Assembly (NCBI RefSeq): GCF_014646655.1
Contig: NZ_BMNR01000001.1
Coordinates: 190,077-254,076 of the forward strand
DNA from: Yeosuana aromativorans
GTDB lineage: Bacteria > Bacteroidota > Bacteroidia > Flavobacteriales > Flavobacteriaceae
Length of the DNA: 64,000 bases
Direction: 5' to 3'
Below are positions 56,501-64,000 of the stretch, piece by piece. The notes under the pieces were generated by a model. That model had not been told where the DNA came from. It saw only the letters and a program-made list of their open reading frames with translations, and made no database searches. Position 1 is the stretch's first letter, and each line of letters starts with the position of its first letter. The position numbers and the translations under genes were made by a program.

Positions 56501-57462
56501 TATTTTCTTGGTTTAAACTTTGAGTTATTAAAAATTTCTTCAGGAGATTTGGCAAGCATATCCTTTAGAGACACTTTATTGTTTTCCATATAAGCCCTAA
56601 CAATTTGCCAGCCTATATACTGTCCCAATCGCCCTGGTGATTCACTATCTATATCTTCTAAATAAAACTTTGTAAATGGCGCTGGATTAATAAATCGGCT
56701 AGGTAATTTTGAATCGGTACTGTACAACAATTCATGCTCAACAAAATATCGCCAAATATAACTTTCGTTCACATGTGCCCAATCTAGTTGTGCTTCTGTA
56801 TAGCTAATCCGTTCTGCTTCTGTTTTAAACGGAATGATCTTATCATTAAAATACAGCTGTTTTCCAAAGTAAATCATTTCATCAAGCAAGGTGGTATTTG
56901 GCTTTTGATAGATGTACTTTTTGGCATATTCATTGGCTAAATCCACTACAATATGCTCTGGGTTAAAATCTGCCCTAATGTATTTTTGAATACCTTGATA
57001 AAACTCATGGTCACTTCCCAAATAATTGTCAATGGAGATCAAGGCTATGGTATCGGTCACTATAACACGGTTTCTATAATCCACAAAAGACGTTGTGGTG
57101 ATGACTCGAGGTGGTTTGAATTCTGGAAAATAGTATTTGATATGTTGAAACAACGCCTCAATATCTTGTTGTTCTTCATTAAAATCAGGAAACTTTTTTG
57201 CAACCTCCTTAAACAACTTTATTTGCAATGTATCCTGCATTCGAGCTACCCAAAAGGAGTCCGAATATTTTTCTGAAAACATAAAAGGGTACTGGCTTTT
57301 AAGTTTGGGCAAATCGTTTGCAGACGCTTCAGAAAACAATTTGTCAAATCTTTCAATATTTACATGCATTGGGATTTTAGCAATTTCTGCCTCTACTTTA
57401 TCTTCCTTTTTGCAAGCGGTAATCAATATTAAAACAGATAAAAGTGATATTATTTTTTTCAT
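56500..57462 (-). CDS. gldB: Gliding motility lipoprotein GldB
   Basis: The 320-residue lipoprotein has the signal KKIISLLSVLILITACKK (lipobox LITAC). Family segments are FPDFNEEQQDIEALFQHIKY, TSFVDYRNRVIVTD and LLYSTDSKLPSRFINPAPFT. The fold recalls DUF2268-type zinc proteases, but the HExxH motif is absent, so enzymatic activity is doubtful. GldB is needed for gliding and for stability of the motility machine in Flavobacterium johnsoniae. It is cotranscribed with gldC. Confidence 0.93.
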   Translation of the reverse strand: MKKIISLLSVLILITACKKEDKVEAEIAKIPMHVNIERFDKLFSEASANDLPKLKSQYPFMFSEKYSDSFWVARMQDTLQIKLFKEVAKKFPDFNEEQQDIEALFQHIKYYFPEFKPPRVITTTSFVDYRNRVIVTDTIALISIDNYLGSDHEFYQGIQKYIRADFNPEHIVVDLANEYAKKYIYQKPNTTLLDEMIYFGKQLYFNDKIIPFKTEAERISYTEAQLDWAHVNESYIWRYFVEHELLYSTDSKLPSRFINPAPFTKFYLEDIDSESPGRLGQYIGWQIVRAYMENNKVSLKDMLAKSPEEIFNNSKFKPRK

Positions 57463-57520
57463 ATAAAACTTAAACGTTCTAAATTTTTATTAATTGAGTG
57501 ATTCCCTTATTTTTGTTTTG

Positions 57521-57528
57521 CAAATGTA
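57521..57528 (-). promoter_or_regulatory. -7 box of gldB-gldC
   Basis: CAAATGTA reads TACATTTG on the minus strand, the same box as before topA, 58 bases upstream of the gldB ATG. A -33 box is not evident. Confidence 0.4.
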
Positions 57529-57555
57529 CCATTCTTTGGTTTAAATTCATTTAAA

Positions 57556-58353
57556 ATGCAAACAGAAAAAGTTGTTGATTATATTGTAAACTGGTTAAAG
57601 GACTATGCTAAAAAAGCCAATGTAAACGGATTTGTAATTGGTGTTTCTGGTGGCATTGACTCTGCCGTTACCTCGACGCTATGTGCCAAAACCGGATTAC
57701 CTTTACTGTGTTTGGAAATGCCCATTCATCAAGCAAAATCACAAGTGACCCGTGCTTTAAACCATATAGATTGGCTAAAAGCTAATTTTAACTCTGTCTA
57801 TGTTACTCAAATAAACTTAACACCCGTTTTTGATAGTTTGATAGCAGCTTTGCCGCCTGTTGTAAAAGAAGAAAATAGATTCATGTCATTGGCAAATACT
57901 AGAGCTCGTTTACGTATGACCACTTTGTATTATTTTGCTGCCATCAATAAATATTTGGTTGTTGGAACAGGCAACAAAGTAGAGGATTTTGGCGTTGGTT
58001 TTTATACAAAATATGGTGATGGTGGTGTGGATTTAAGTCCTATAGCCGATTTACTAAAAACCGAAGTTTATGCCATTGCAGAATATTTAGGCATCAATCA
58101 AGATATCATTGATGCACCTCCAACTGATGGCCTTTGGGGAGACGACAGAACTGATGAGGATCAAATTGGAGCTTCTTATCCAGAACTGGAATGGGCTATG
58201 AAAATGGATGGTGAAGGAAAAAAAGCAGAAGATTTTACAGGGCGGGAAAAAGAGGTGTTTATAATATATAAACGTTATAACAACGCTAACAAACACAAAA
58301 TGAATCCGATACCAATTTGTGAAATTCCTATTGATTTTATGAAAAAATTGTAA
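57556..58353 (+). CDS. nadE: NH3-dependent NAD+ synthetase
   Basis: The 265-residue enzyme turns nicotinic acid adenine dinucleotide into NAD+ with ATP and ammonia. The PP-loop is GVSGGIDSAVTSTLC; LVVGTGNKVEDFGVGFYTKY and GDGGVDLSPIADLLKTEVY are typical substrate-site segments. The glutaminase domain of the longer type is absent. It is divergent to gldB with 93 bases between. Confidence 0.95.
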   Translation: MQTEKVVDYIVNWLKDYAKKANVNGFVIGVSGGIDSAVTSTLCAKTGLPLLCLEMPIHQAKSQVTRALNHIDWLKANFNSVYVTQINLTPVFDSLIAALPPVVKEENRFMSLANTRARLRMTTLYYFAAINKYLVVGTGNKVEDFGVGFYTKYGDGGVDLSPIADLLKTEVYAIAEYLGINQDIIDAPPTDGLWGDDRTDEDQIGASYPELEWAMKMDGEGKKAEDFTGREKEVFIIYKRYNNANKHKMNPIPICEIPIDFMKKL

Positions 58354-58453
58354 TACTATCAAATTTTACCTATATTTATAAATAGTAATACATAATTTAA
58401 TTATGTAGCATTGCATTCCCTAAGAACTCTCAAATTTTTAAAAAACAATTGTT

Positions 58454-59092
58454 ATGATTAAATTATTAATAGCCGACCACCACCCCATTATCAGAAAAGG
58501 ACTGGAACTTCTTTTCTCAGCATCGTCAAATATCCAGATTATGGGTAGCGTTGATGATGGCGAAGCCATTGTTGACTTTATTAAAAAAGTTCCTGTAGAT
58601 ATCATTTTAACAGAAATTGATTTACCTAAACTCAACGGTTTAACCCTGTTGCGGATTTTAAAAAATGAATATCCAAACATCAAAACCATTATTTTTAGTG
58701 GCCAACCAGAGGAAGTCTATGCCATCAATGCCATTAAAGCAGGTGCTTCTGGATATGTTTCAAAAACGGTCAATATCATTACCATTAATGAGGCCATACT
58801 AAAAGTAAATGACGGTGGCATTTATTTAAGTGATGAAATAACCAAGCAACTAAACCTTGGAAAAAAAGTAAACAGATCTGGAAACTTTTATAAAAAACTA
58901 TCAACACGTGAAGCAGAGGTTCTTAAATTGCTGTGTGTAGGCAAGAAAAACAAGGAAGTTGCAAAAGAATTGAATGTTAACGAAAAAACGGTCAGCACTT
59001 ACAAAGCACGATTGATGAAAAAACTTAAGGTGAACAATTTAGTTGATTTAGTAGCCCAAGCTAAACTAGCAGAATCACAGAGCTCTATTTAA
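58454..59092 (+). CDS. LuxR/NarL response regulator with Glu at the phosphorylation site
   Basis: The 212-residue protein has a receiver domain (1-120) and a LuxR-type helix-turn-helix (LSTREAEVLKLLCVGKKNKE, VNEKTVSTYKARLMKKL). In the receiver, the phospho-acceptor position reads Glu54 (DIILTEIDLPKLNG instead of VLMDxxMP), and the acidic pair is D8-H9 (IADHHPIIRKGL). Ser82 and Lys104 are kept. It probably cannot be phosphorylated in the usual way and may be always active or respond to protein contacts. No histidine kinase is adjacent. Its last 18 bases overlap the convergent dnaG end. Confidence 0.92.
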   Translation: MIKLLIADHHPIIRKGLELLFSASSNIQIMGSVDDGEAIVDFIKKVPVDIILTEIDLPKLNGLTLLRILKNEYPNIKTIIFSGQPEEVYAINAIKAGASGYVSKTVNIITINEAILKVNDGGIYLSDEITKQLNLGKKVNRSGNFYKKLSTREAEVLKLLCVGKKNKEVAKELNVNEKTVSTYKARLMKKLKVNNLVDLVAQAKLAESQSSI

Positions 59093-61030
59093 TTTTCTAG
59101 ACAAAAGCATCTTTAAACCAGAGTAGTCCTTTACTTCCTCTAGGACACTTTTGTTTACATTATTTTTGTTCTCTATGGTTTTTTGCTGAACTTCTTTGAC
59201 TTTTTGGTCAATCAAGAAACATCTTAAACTCAAAATGGTTTCGGTCACCAACTGGGCAACATTTTGGGTTTTTTCTTTTGGAAAAATATGCATCCGTTCC
59301 CAATCATCCAAAGCGTAACGTTCATCTTCCATTAAAATAGTAGTGATTTCATTGGCCATATCAGTATCAACCGAATTAATGAAATTTTTAAGTTGAAACT
59401 CTGGGTTTTGGTTTAAAGTATCAATAATGGTGTAATACAGTGTTTTAAACTTAGGGTTTGTAAATTCCATTTCATCATCCTGTAAATCCAGAAATATTTT
59501 TTCAAAAACCTTTGCTCTATTGATGACTGGCTCTAAAATCAGTTGACCTTTATCGTTTTCCTTTAAAATCAAATCCTCAAAACCCTCAGTTCTGTTACCA
59601 TACAGCAACAATACCTCAATGATTTTTCGTTCCAACACATACTGAACATCAACTTTTTTCACGGGTTGCTGTTTAATGACTTCAAACGCTCGTTGTTCTG
59701 TTTTGTATTGCTTGTCGGCTTCCTTAAAATCCTTTTTATTAATCTGTGCCAAGGTACTAAACAACACCTCTTCACTGATGTCCATGATTTTTGAACACTC
59801 CTGAATATAGATTTCTTTTTTGATTCTATCCGGGATTTTTGAAATGCTGTTTACAATATCCCTAATGGTCTCGGCCTTTTTAATCGGATCATTTTTTGAC
59901 TCTTCATACAACACCGATGCCTTAAACTGAATAAAGTCCTTAGCATTTTCAATGAGATAAACGGACAGTTCTTCCAGTGTATTTTGCTTTGCAAAACTAT
60001 CAGGGTCTTCACCTTCGGGAAATGTACAGACTTTTACATTCATGCCTTGCTCCAAAATCAAGTCAATACCGCGTAACGAAGCTCGCATTCCTGCTGCATC
60101 ACCGTCAAACAGAACCGTAATGTTTTTTGTCAACCTATTAATAAGGCGAATTTGTTCTGGTGTTAAGGCGGTACCTGAAGACGATACCACATTTTTTATA
60201 CCTGTTTGATGGAACTGAATCACATCGGTATAGCCTTCCACCAAATAGCAATTATCCTCTTTGGCAATACTCTGTTTGGCATGGTAAATACCATACAGCA
60301 CTTTGCTTTTGTGATAAATGTCGCTCTCAGGAGAGTTTACATACTTAGCGGCTTTTTTATCATTAATCAAAATACGACCTCCAAATCCCAGTACGCGCCC
60401 ACTCATGCTTTTTATAGGAAACATGACACGCCCTTTAAACCGGTCAAAACGTTTGTCTTCCTTAACAATGGTTAGTCCAGTCTTTTCCAAAAACTCCAAT
60501 TTATAGCCTTGCTTTAAAGCCTCATCTGTAAAGGCTTGCCATTCATCAAGCGAATAGCCCAAATCAAACTTTTTGATGGTGTCTTCAGTAAAACCGCGCT
60601 CTTTAAAATAGCTCAGACCTATGGCTTTTCCTTGGTCTGTTTTATGTAGTATTTTTTGGAAATAGCTGTTTGCAAATTCACTCACCAAATACAAACTTTC
60701 GCGTTCATCTTGCTGTTCCTTTTGCTCATTGGTCTGTTCGGTTTCCTCTACTTCTATATTATATTTTTTTGCCAAATATTTTATGGCTTCCGGATACGTA
60801 AAATGTTCATGCTCCATTAAGAACGCCACTACATTGCCGCCTTTTCCACTACTGAAATCCTTCCAGATTTGCTTAACCGGAGACACCATAAAACTTGGAG
60901 AACGCTCATCGCTAAACGGACTCAACCCCTTAAAGTTACTGCCTGCTTTTTTGAGCTGCACAAAATCACCAATGACCTCCTCAACACGGGCGGTTTCAAA
61001 AACTTGATCTATGGTTGTTGGTGATATCAT
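59075..61030 (-). CDS. dnaG: DNA primase DnaG, without zinc ligands
   Basis: The 651-residue primase starts with the CHC2 zinc-ribbon-like domain, yet all four metal ligands are replaced: SPFS (37-40) stands for CPFH and DFSSG (58-62) for CFGCG. The fold residues around (RSPSFMVSPVKQIWKDF, GGNVVAFLMEHEHFTYPEA) are kept. The Toprim catalytic domain follows with FGGRILINDKKAAKYVNSPE, CYLVEGYTDVI and VLFDGDAAGMRASLRG. The C-terminal domain (about 430-651) should bind the DnaB helicase. It makes RNA primers for replication. The altered ribbon appears, from memory, in other Flavobacteriaceae. Confidence 0.95.
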   Translation of the reverse strand: MISPTTIDQVFETARVEEVIGDFVQLKKAGSNFKGLSPFSDERSPSFMVSPVKQIWKDFSSGKGGNVVAFLMEHEHFTYPEAIKYLAKKYNIEVEETEQTNEQKEQQDERESLYLVSEFANSYFQKILHKTDQGKAIGLSYFKERGFTEDTIKKFDLGYSLDEWQAFTDEALKQGYKLEFLEKTGLTIVKEDKRFDRFKGRVMFPIKSMSGRVLGFGGRILINDKKAAKYVNSPESDIYHKSKVLYGIYHAKQSIAKEDNCYLVEGYTDVIQFHQTGIKNVVSSSGTALTPEQIRLINRLTKNITVLFDGDAAGMRASLRGIDLILEQGMNVKVCTFPEGEDPDSFAKQNTLEELSVYLIENAKDFIQFKASVLYEESKNDPIKKAETIRDIVNSISKIPDRIKKEIYIQECSKIMDISEEVLFSTLAQINKKDFKEADKQYKTEQRAFEVIKQQPVKKVDVQYVLERKIIEVLLLYGNRTEGFEDLILKENDKGQLILEPVINRAKVFEKIFLDLQDDEMEFTNPKFKTLYYTIIDTLNQNPEFQLKNFINSVDTDMANEITTILMEDERYALDDWERMHIFPKEKTQNVAQLVTETILSLRCFLIDQKVKEVQQKTIENKNNVNKSVLEEVKDYSGLKMLLSRKLNRAL

Positions 61031-61176
61031 CTAAAAAATTAAAATAGTAAAAATGAGACTGTAAATGTAGCATAAACTATTCATTTTAAAAATTGAAACC
61101 TTTGTGTAAGTTTCCTTTTGATTAAAAAAATACCGAACTTCGTTTGACCACATTTCAAACACGCAAATTCACAAAC

Positions 61177-63495
61177 ATGAAAAACATCTCTTTTCTGGTA
61201 TTAAGCTTATTTATTTTAAATGCTTGTAGCAATAAAAAAACTAAACCTTTTACTGCTTCAAATTCAACAATTGACTACACCCAATTTGTAAGCCCGTTTA
61301 TTGGCACCAGTAAAATGGGACATGTTTTTCCAGGTGCTACTGCCCCTTTTGGAATGGTACAATTAAGCCCTCAAACCAATTTTGAAACCATGTTTGAAAA
61401 TGGCCACTATAATCCAAAGACGTATGATTACTGTGCGGGCTACCAATACAAAGATTCCACAATCATAGGGTTTTCCCATACAAATCTAAGTGGCACAGGA
61501 CATTCTGATTTAGGCGATTTCTTAGTAATGCCAACAATAGGAGACTTAGTGCTTGACCCCTTAAAAACGAATGATAATAAAAAAGGTTTTTACTCAACTT
61601 TCTCACACGACAACGAAGAGGCTTCTCCTGGTTATTACAAAGTTATGTTAGACAGCTACGATATTAAAGCCGAGCTTACCACAAGTGATCGTGTAGGGTT
61701 CCATCAATACACATTTCCAAAATCTGATAACGCCCATATAATTCTAGATATGGTTTATAATGTTTATCAATATGAAAATAAAAACGTTTGGACTTTTATT
61801 AGAGTAGAAAATGATTCAACCGTTACTGGCTATAGACAAACCAAAGGTTGGGCAAGGGACCGGAAAGTCTTTTTTGCAATGAAGTTTTCAAAACCTTTTA
61901 AAAGTTACGGGCATAAAAAATATGACCAGATTATTTACGATGGTTTTTACAGAAAATTTAAGCAGTTTGAAAACTTTCCTGAAATGGCGGGCAAAAACAT
62001 TCGCGCTTATTTCAATTTTGACACTAAGGCTAATGAGAAAATTCAAATAAAAATGGCTTTATCCTCTGTAAGTTCAGCGGGAGCATTAAAAAATTTACAG
62101 ACTGAAATCCCTGGATGGAACTTTGAAAAAACTAAATCCAAAACCAAAGAAAAATGGAACAAGGAGCTTTCAAAAATTGAAATCAAAACCATTGCAGAAT
62201 CTGACAAAACAACCTTTTACACAGCCTTGTACCATACTATGTTAAGCCCAATAATCTATGAGGATGTTGATGGCCAATATCGAGGATTGGACCAAAACAT
62301 ACATGTTTCTGATGATTTTACAAATTATACCGTATTTTCACTTTGGGACACTTATCGTGCCTTGCACCCGTTGTTCAATATCATTCAGCCTAAACGAAAT
62401 AATGATATGGTAAAGAGCATGTTAGCACATTATGATCAAAGTGTACACCACATGTTGCCCATTTGGAGTCATTATGCCAATGAAAACTGGTGCATGATTG
62501 GTTATCATGCCACATCAGTAATTGCGGACGCTTTAGTAAAACATGTTGGTGATTTTGACAAAGAACATGCTTTGCAGGCTTCTTTTAACACCTCAAATGT
62601 TGATTATTATGATGGTATTGGAGACTATAAAAAATATCATTTTGTGCCAGAAGACAAAAACAGCTCATCTGTTTCCAAAACATTGGAATATGCTTATGAT
62701 GATTGGTGTATTGCACAAATAGCAAAACAAGTTGCAAAGCCTGAAATAGAATCTGAATACTTAAAACGATCTGAATATTACAAGAATGTTTATGACGTAA
62801 GTATTGGTTTTATGCGTCCTAAATTATCTAATGGTACCTTCAAAAAAGAATTTGACCCACTGGATACAGAGGGACAAGGTTTCATAGAAGGGAATGCCTG
62901 GAATTATGGATTATATGTACCACAAGACATTGACAATATGATTGCTATGATGGGAGGAAAAGAGCGCTTTAGCCAACATTTAGATTCTCTGTTTACGATG
63001 AATTTGGATGATAAGTATATTGAAAAAAACGAAGATATCACTCGTGATGGTTTAATAGGCAATTATGTACATGGCAACGAACCCTCACACCATATTCCAT
63101 ATTTATATAATTGGACAGGTCATCCAGAAAAAACCCAAGCAGTTGTTCGTATGATTATGAATACCATGTATGGTCCAACAGTTGATGGTTTATGTGGCAA
63201 TGACGATGCCGGCCAAATGAGTGCTTGGTATGTATTTAGTAGTTTAGGGTTTTACCCTGTAACTCCTGGTTCACCAAATTATGCTTTAGGAAGTCCGTTG
63301 GTTAAAGAAGCCAAAATCCACTTAGATAACGGAAAGACACTAATGATAAGGGCTGAAAATCAAAGTAAGGATCATGTGTACGTAAAACGTGTGATGTTAA
63401 ATGGCATACCAATTACCAATAATCAAATTTCACATCATAATATTGAAAATGGAGGCCACCTTGTTTTTGAAATGAGTGGCCATCCTAACAAGTAA
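61177..63495 (+). CDS. GH92 family glycoside hydrolase (alpha-mannosidase type), lipoprotein
   Basis: From the ATG at 61177 the product has 772 residues and a lipoprotein signal (ISFLVLSLFILNACSN). It begins with the GH92 N-terminal segment FVSPFIGTSKMGHVFPGATA and GFSHTNLSGTGHSDLGDF; the catalytic half has FSLWDTYRALHPLFNIIQP, GFIEGNAWNYG and GLCGNDDAGQMSAWYVFSSL. GH92 enzymes are calcium-dependent exo-alpha-mannosidases that act on N-glycans or yeast mannan. The TTG at 61144 opens the frame but precedes the signal. No SusCD pair is visible, so it is not in an obvious polysaccharide locus within the window. Confidence 0.94.
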   Translation: MKNISFLVLSLFILNACSNKKTKPFTASNSTIDYTQFVSPFIGTSKMGHVFPGATAPFGMVQLSPQTNFETMFENGHYNPKTYDYCAGYQYKDSTIIGFSHTNLSGTGHSDLGDFLVMPTIGDLVLDPLKTNDNKKGFYSTFSHDNEEASPGYYKVMLDSYDIKAELTTSDRVGFHQYTFPKSDNAHIILDMVYNVYQYENKNVWTFIRVENDSTVTGYRQTKGWARDRKVFFAMKFSKPFKSYGHKKYDQIIYDGFYRKFKQFENFPEMAGKNIRAYFNFDTKANEKIQIKMALSSVSSAGALKNLQTEIPGWNFEKTKSKTKEKWNKELSKIEIKTIAESDKTTFYTALYHTMLSPIIYEDVDGQYRGLDQNIHVSDDFTNYTVFSLWDTYRALHPLFNIIQPKRNNDMVKSMLAHYDQSVHHMLPIWSHYANENWCMIGYHATSVIADALVKHVGDFDKEHALQASFNTSNVDYYDGIGDYKKYHFVPEDKNSSSVSKTLEYAYDDWCIAQIAKQVAKPEIESEYLKRSEYYKNVYDVSIGFMRPKLSNGTFKKEFDPLDTEGQGFIEGNAWNYGLYVPQDIDNMIAMMGGKERFSQHLDSLFTMNLDDKYIEKNEDITRDGLIGNYVHGNEPSHHIPYLYNWTGHPEKTQAVVRMIMNTMYGPTVDGLCGNDDAGQMSAWYVFSSLGFYPVTPGSPNYALGSPLVKEAKIHLDNGKTLMIRAENQSKDHVYVKRVMLNGIPITNNQISHHNIENGGHLVFEMSGHPNK

Positions 63496-63506
63496 TTTTA
63501 AAATGA

Positions 63507-64000
63507 CTAATCCATATCAAACCTTACACCAATAGAAATATTGTGCTGGTCAACGGCCTGGTTATTAAAAATAGGTGACAGATCATATTTAACGTACAAA
63601 GCTGTGTCATCAAAAGCAATATATCCGCTTAAACCGTACACCAAGTTTGTGGTATTAAAACCGCGCTTTTGTTTGTCCTTAACACGCTCGCCATCCAACA
63701 TATATTTTAGTTTTTGACGGGTACCTATATTAAAACCGGCATAACCTCCCAGTCCTATTTTAAACTGATTGTTAGTGGAATATCTGAAATAGGTGTCTCG
63801 GTCAATTTTTTTGGATGGACCAAATTCAAAATGTACTGGAAATACCAAATTTGAAATGGACAACTTAGATTTTTTCAGGTCAATAGGATATTCCTCTAAA
63901 TATGTTGTATTGTTATCTTGAACAAAATAACGATTGTCTGTCGGCTTTAAACCATTAATTTGTACTGATACGCCATACTTTAAGCGCATAAAATTGGTGT
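63507..64000 (-). CDS. Outer-membrane beta-barrel protein, C-terminal part
   Basis: The frame is open to the right edge, so the Met at 63989 is probably internal and the gene begins outside the window. The visible 164 residues alternate polar and aromatic residues in strand-like stretches: RLKYGVSVQINGLKPTDNRY, FKIGLGGYAGFNIGTRQKLK, LVYGLSGYIAFDDTALYVKY and the end HNISIGVRFDMD. This fits an outer-membrane beta-barrel of the type annotated as outer membrane beta-barrel protein or PorT-like. Function and full length cannot be told. Confidence 0.7.
   Translation of the reverse strand, partial: TNFMRLKYGVSVQINGLKPTDNRYFVQDNNTTYLEEYPIDLKKSKLSISNLVFPVHFEFGPSKKIDRDTYFRYSTNNQFKIGLGGYAGFNIGTRQKLKYMLDGERVKDKQKRGFNTTNLVYGLSGYIAFDDTALYVKYDLSPIFNNQAVDQHNISIGVRFDMD

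Noticed and set aside
56500-57462. GldB as an active zinc protease
   Set aside because: The sequence recalls DUF2268 proteases, but no HExxH motif is present, so only the motility assignment is kept.

Overview
The window comes from a member of the Bacteroidota, family Flavobacteriaceae or close to it. The evidence is the gliding motility and type IX secretion genes gldK-gldL-gldM-gldN and gldB-gldC, an XrtF exosortase pair, a flavobacterial-type DnaG, the miaB/sigma-54 activator/lptE/secG/groESL order, AT-rich DNA, A-rich leaders and promoters of the TAnnTTTG (-7) type.

Bases 1 to about 9275 are the end of an integrated mobile element, most likely an integrative conjugative or mobilizable element, inserted at the 3' end of an initiator tRNA-Met gene (9276-9348, minus). 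It carries the tail of a possible regulator, a coupling protein, an HUH relaxase and a BfmA/BtgA-type accessory protein (236-3444, clearly more GC-rich than the rest). Next come a hairpin-rich, oriT-like stretch, a RadC-type gene, a frameshifted ssb and a very AT-rich cargo gene for a 1113-residue KAP-family P-loop NTPase, which I consider the best candidate for an undescribed (possibly anti-phage) function. No integrase is visible; it would lie left of the window.

Bases 9400-33400 are chromosomal housekeeping: a CPXCG protein, an LRR protein, an ABC-F ATPase, DUF983, an FAD oxidoreductase, the gldKLMN core of the type IX machine, an arginase-fold protein with altered metal ligands, topA, a membrane protein, then the plus-strand run miaB - sigma-54 activator - lptE - TPR-like protein - secG - groES - groEL, a DUF1398 protein and a dipeptidyl-peptidase IV.

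Bases 33511-45219 form a leftward copper/heavy-metal resistance cluster: an HYC_CC_PP protein, CusA-, CusC- and CusB-like efflux parts, a periplasmic HMA lipoprotein, an ArsP_1-type permease, an HMA-AraC fusion regulator and a CopA-type P-type ATPase. Together they would sense, chaperone and pump metal across both membranes.

Bases 45280-64000 hold the XrtF pair, a free-methionine-sulfoxide-reductase-like GAF protein, an ABC permease, purH, the rod-shape operon mreB-mreC-mreD-mrdA-rodA, a peptide deformylase with a lipoprotein signal, gldC/gldB opposite nadE, a response regulator with Glu at the phosphorylation site, dnaG without zinc ligands, a GH92 glycosidase and a partial outer-membrane barrel.
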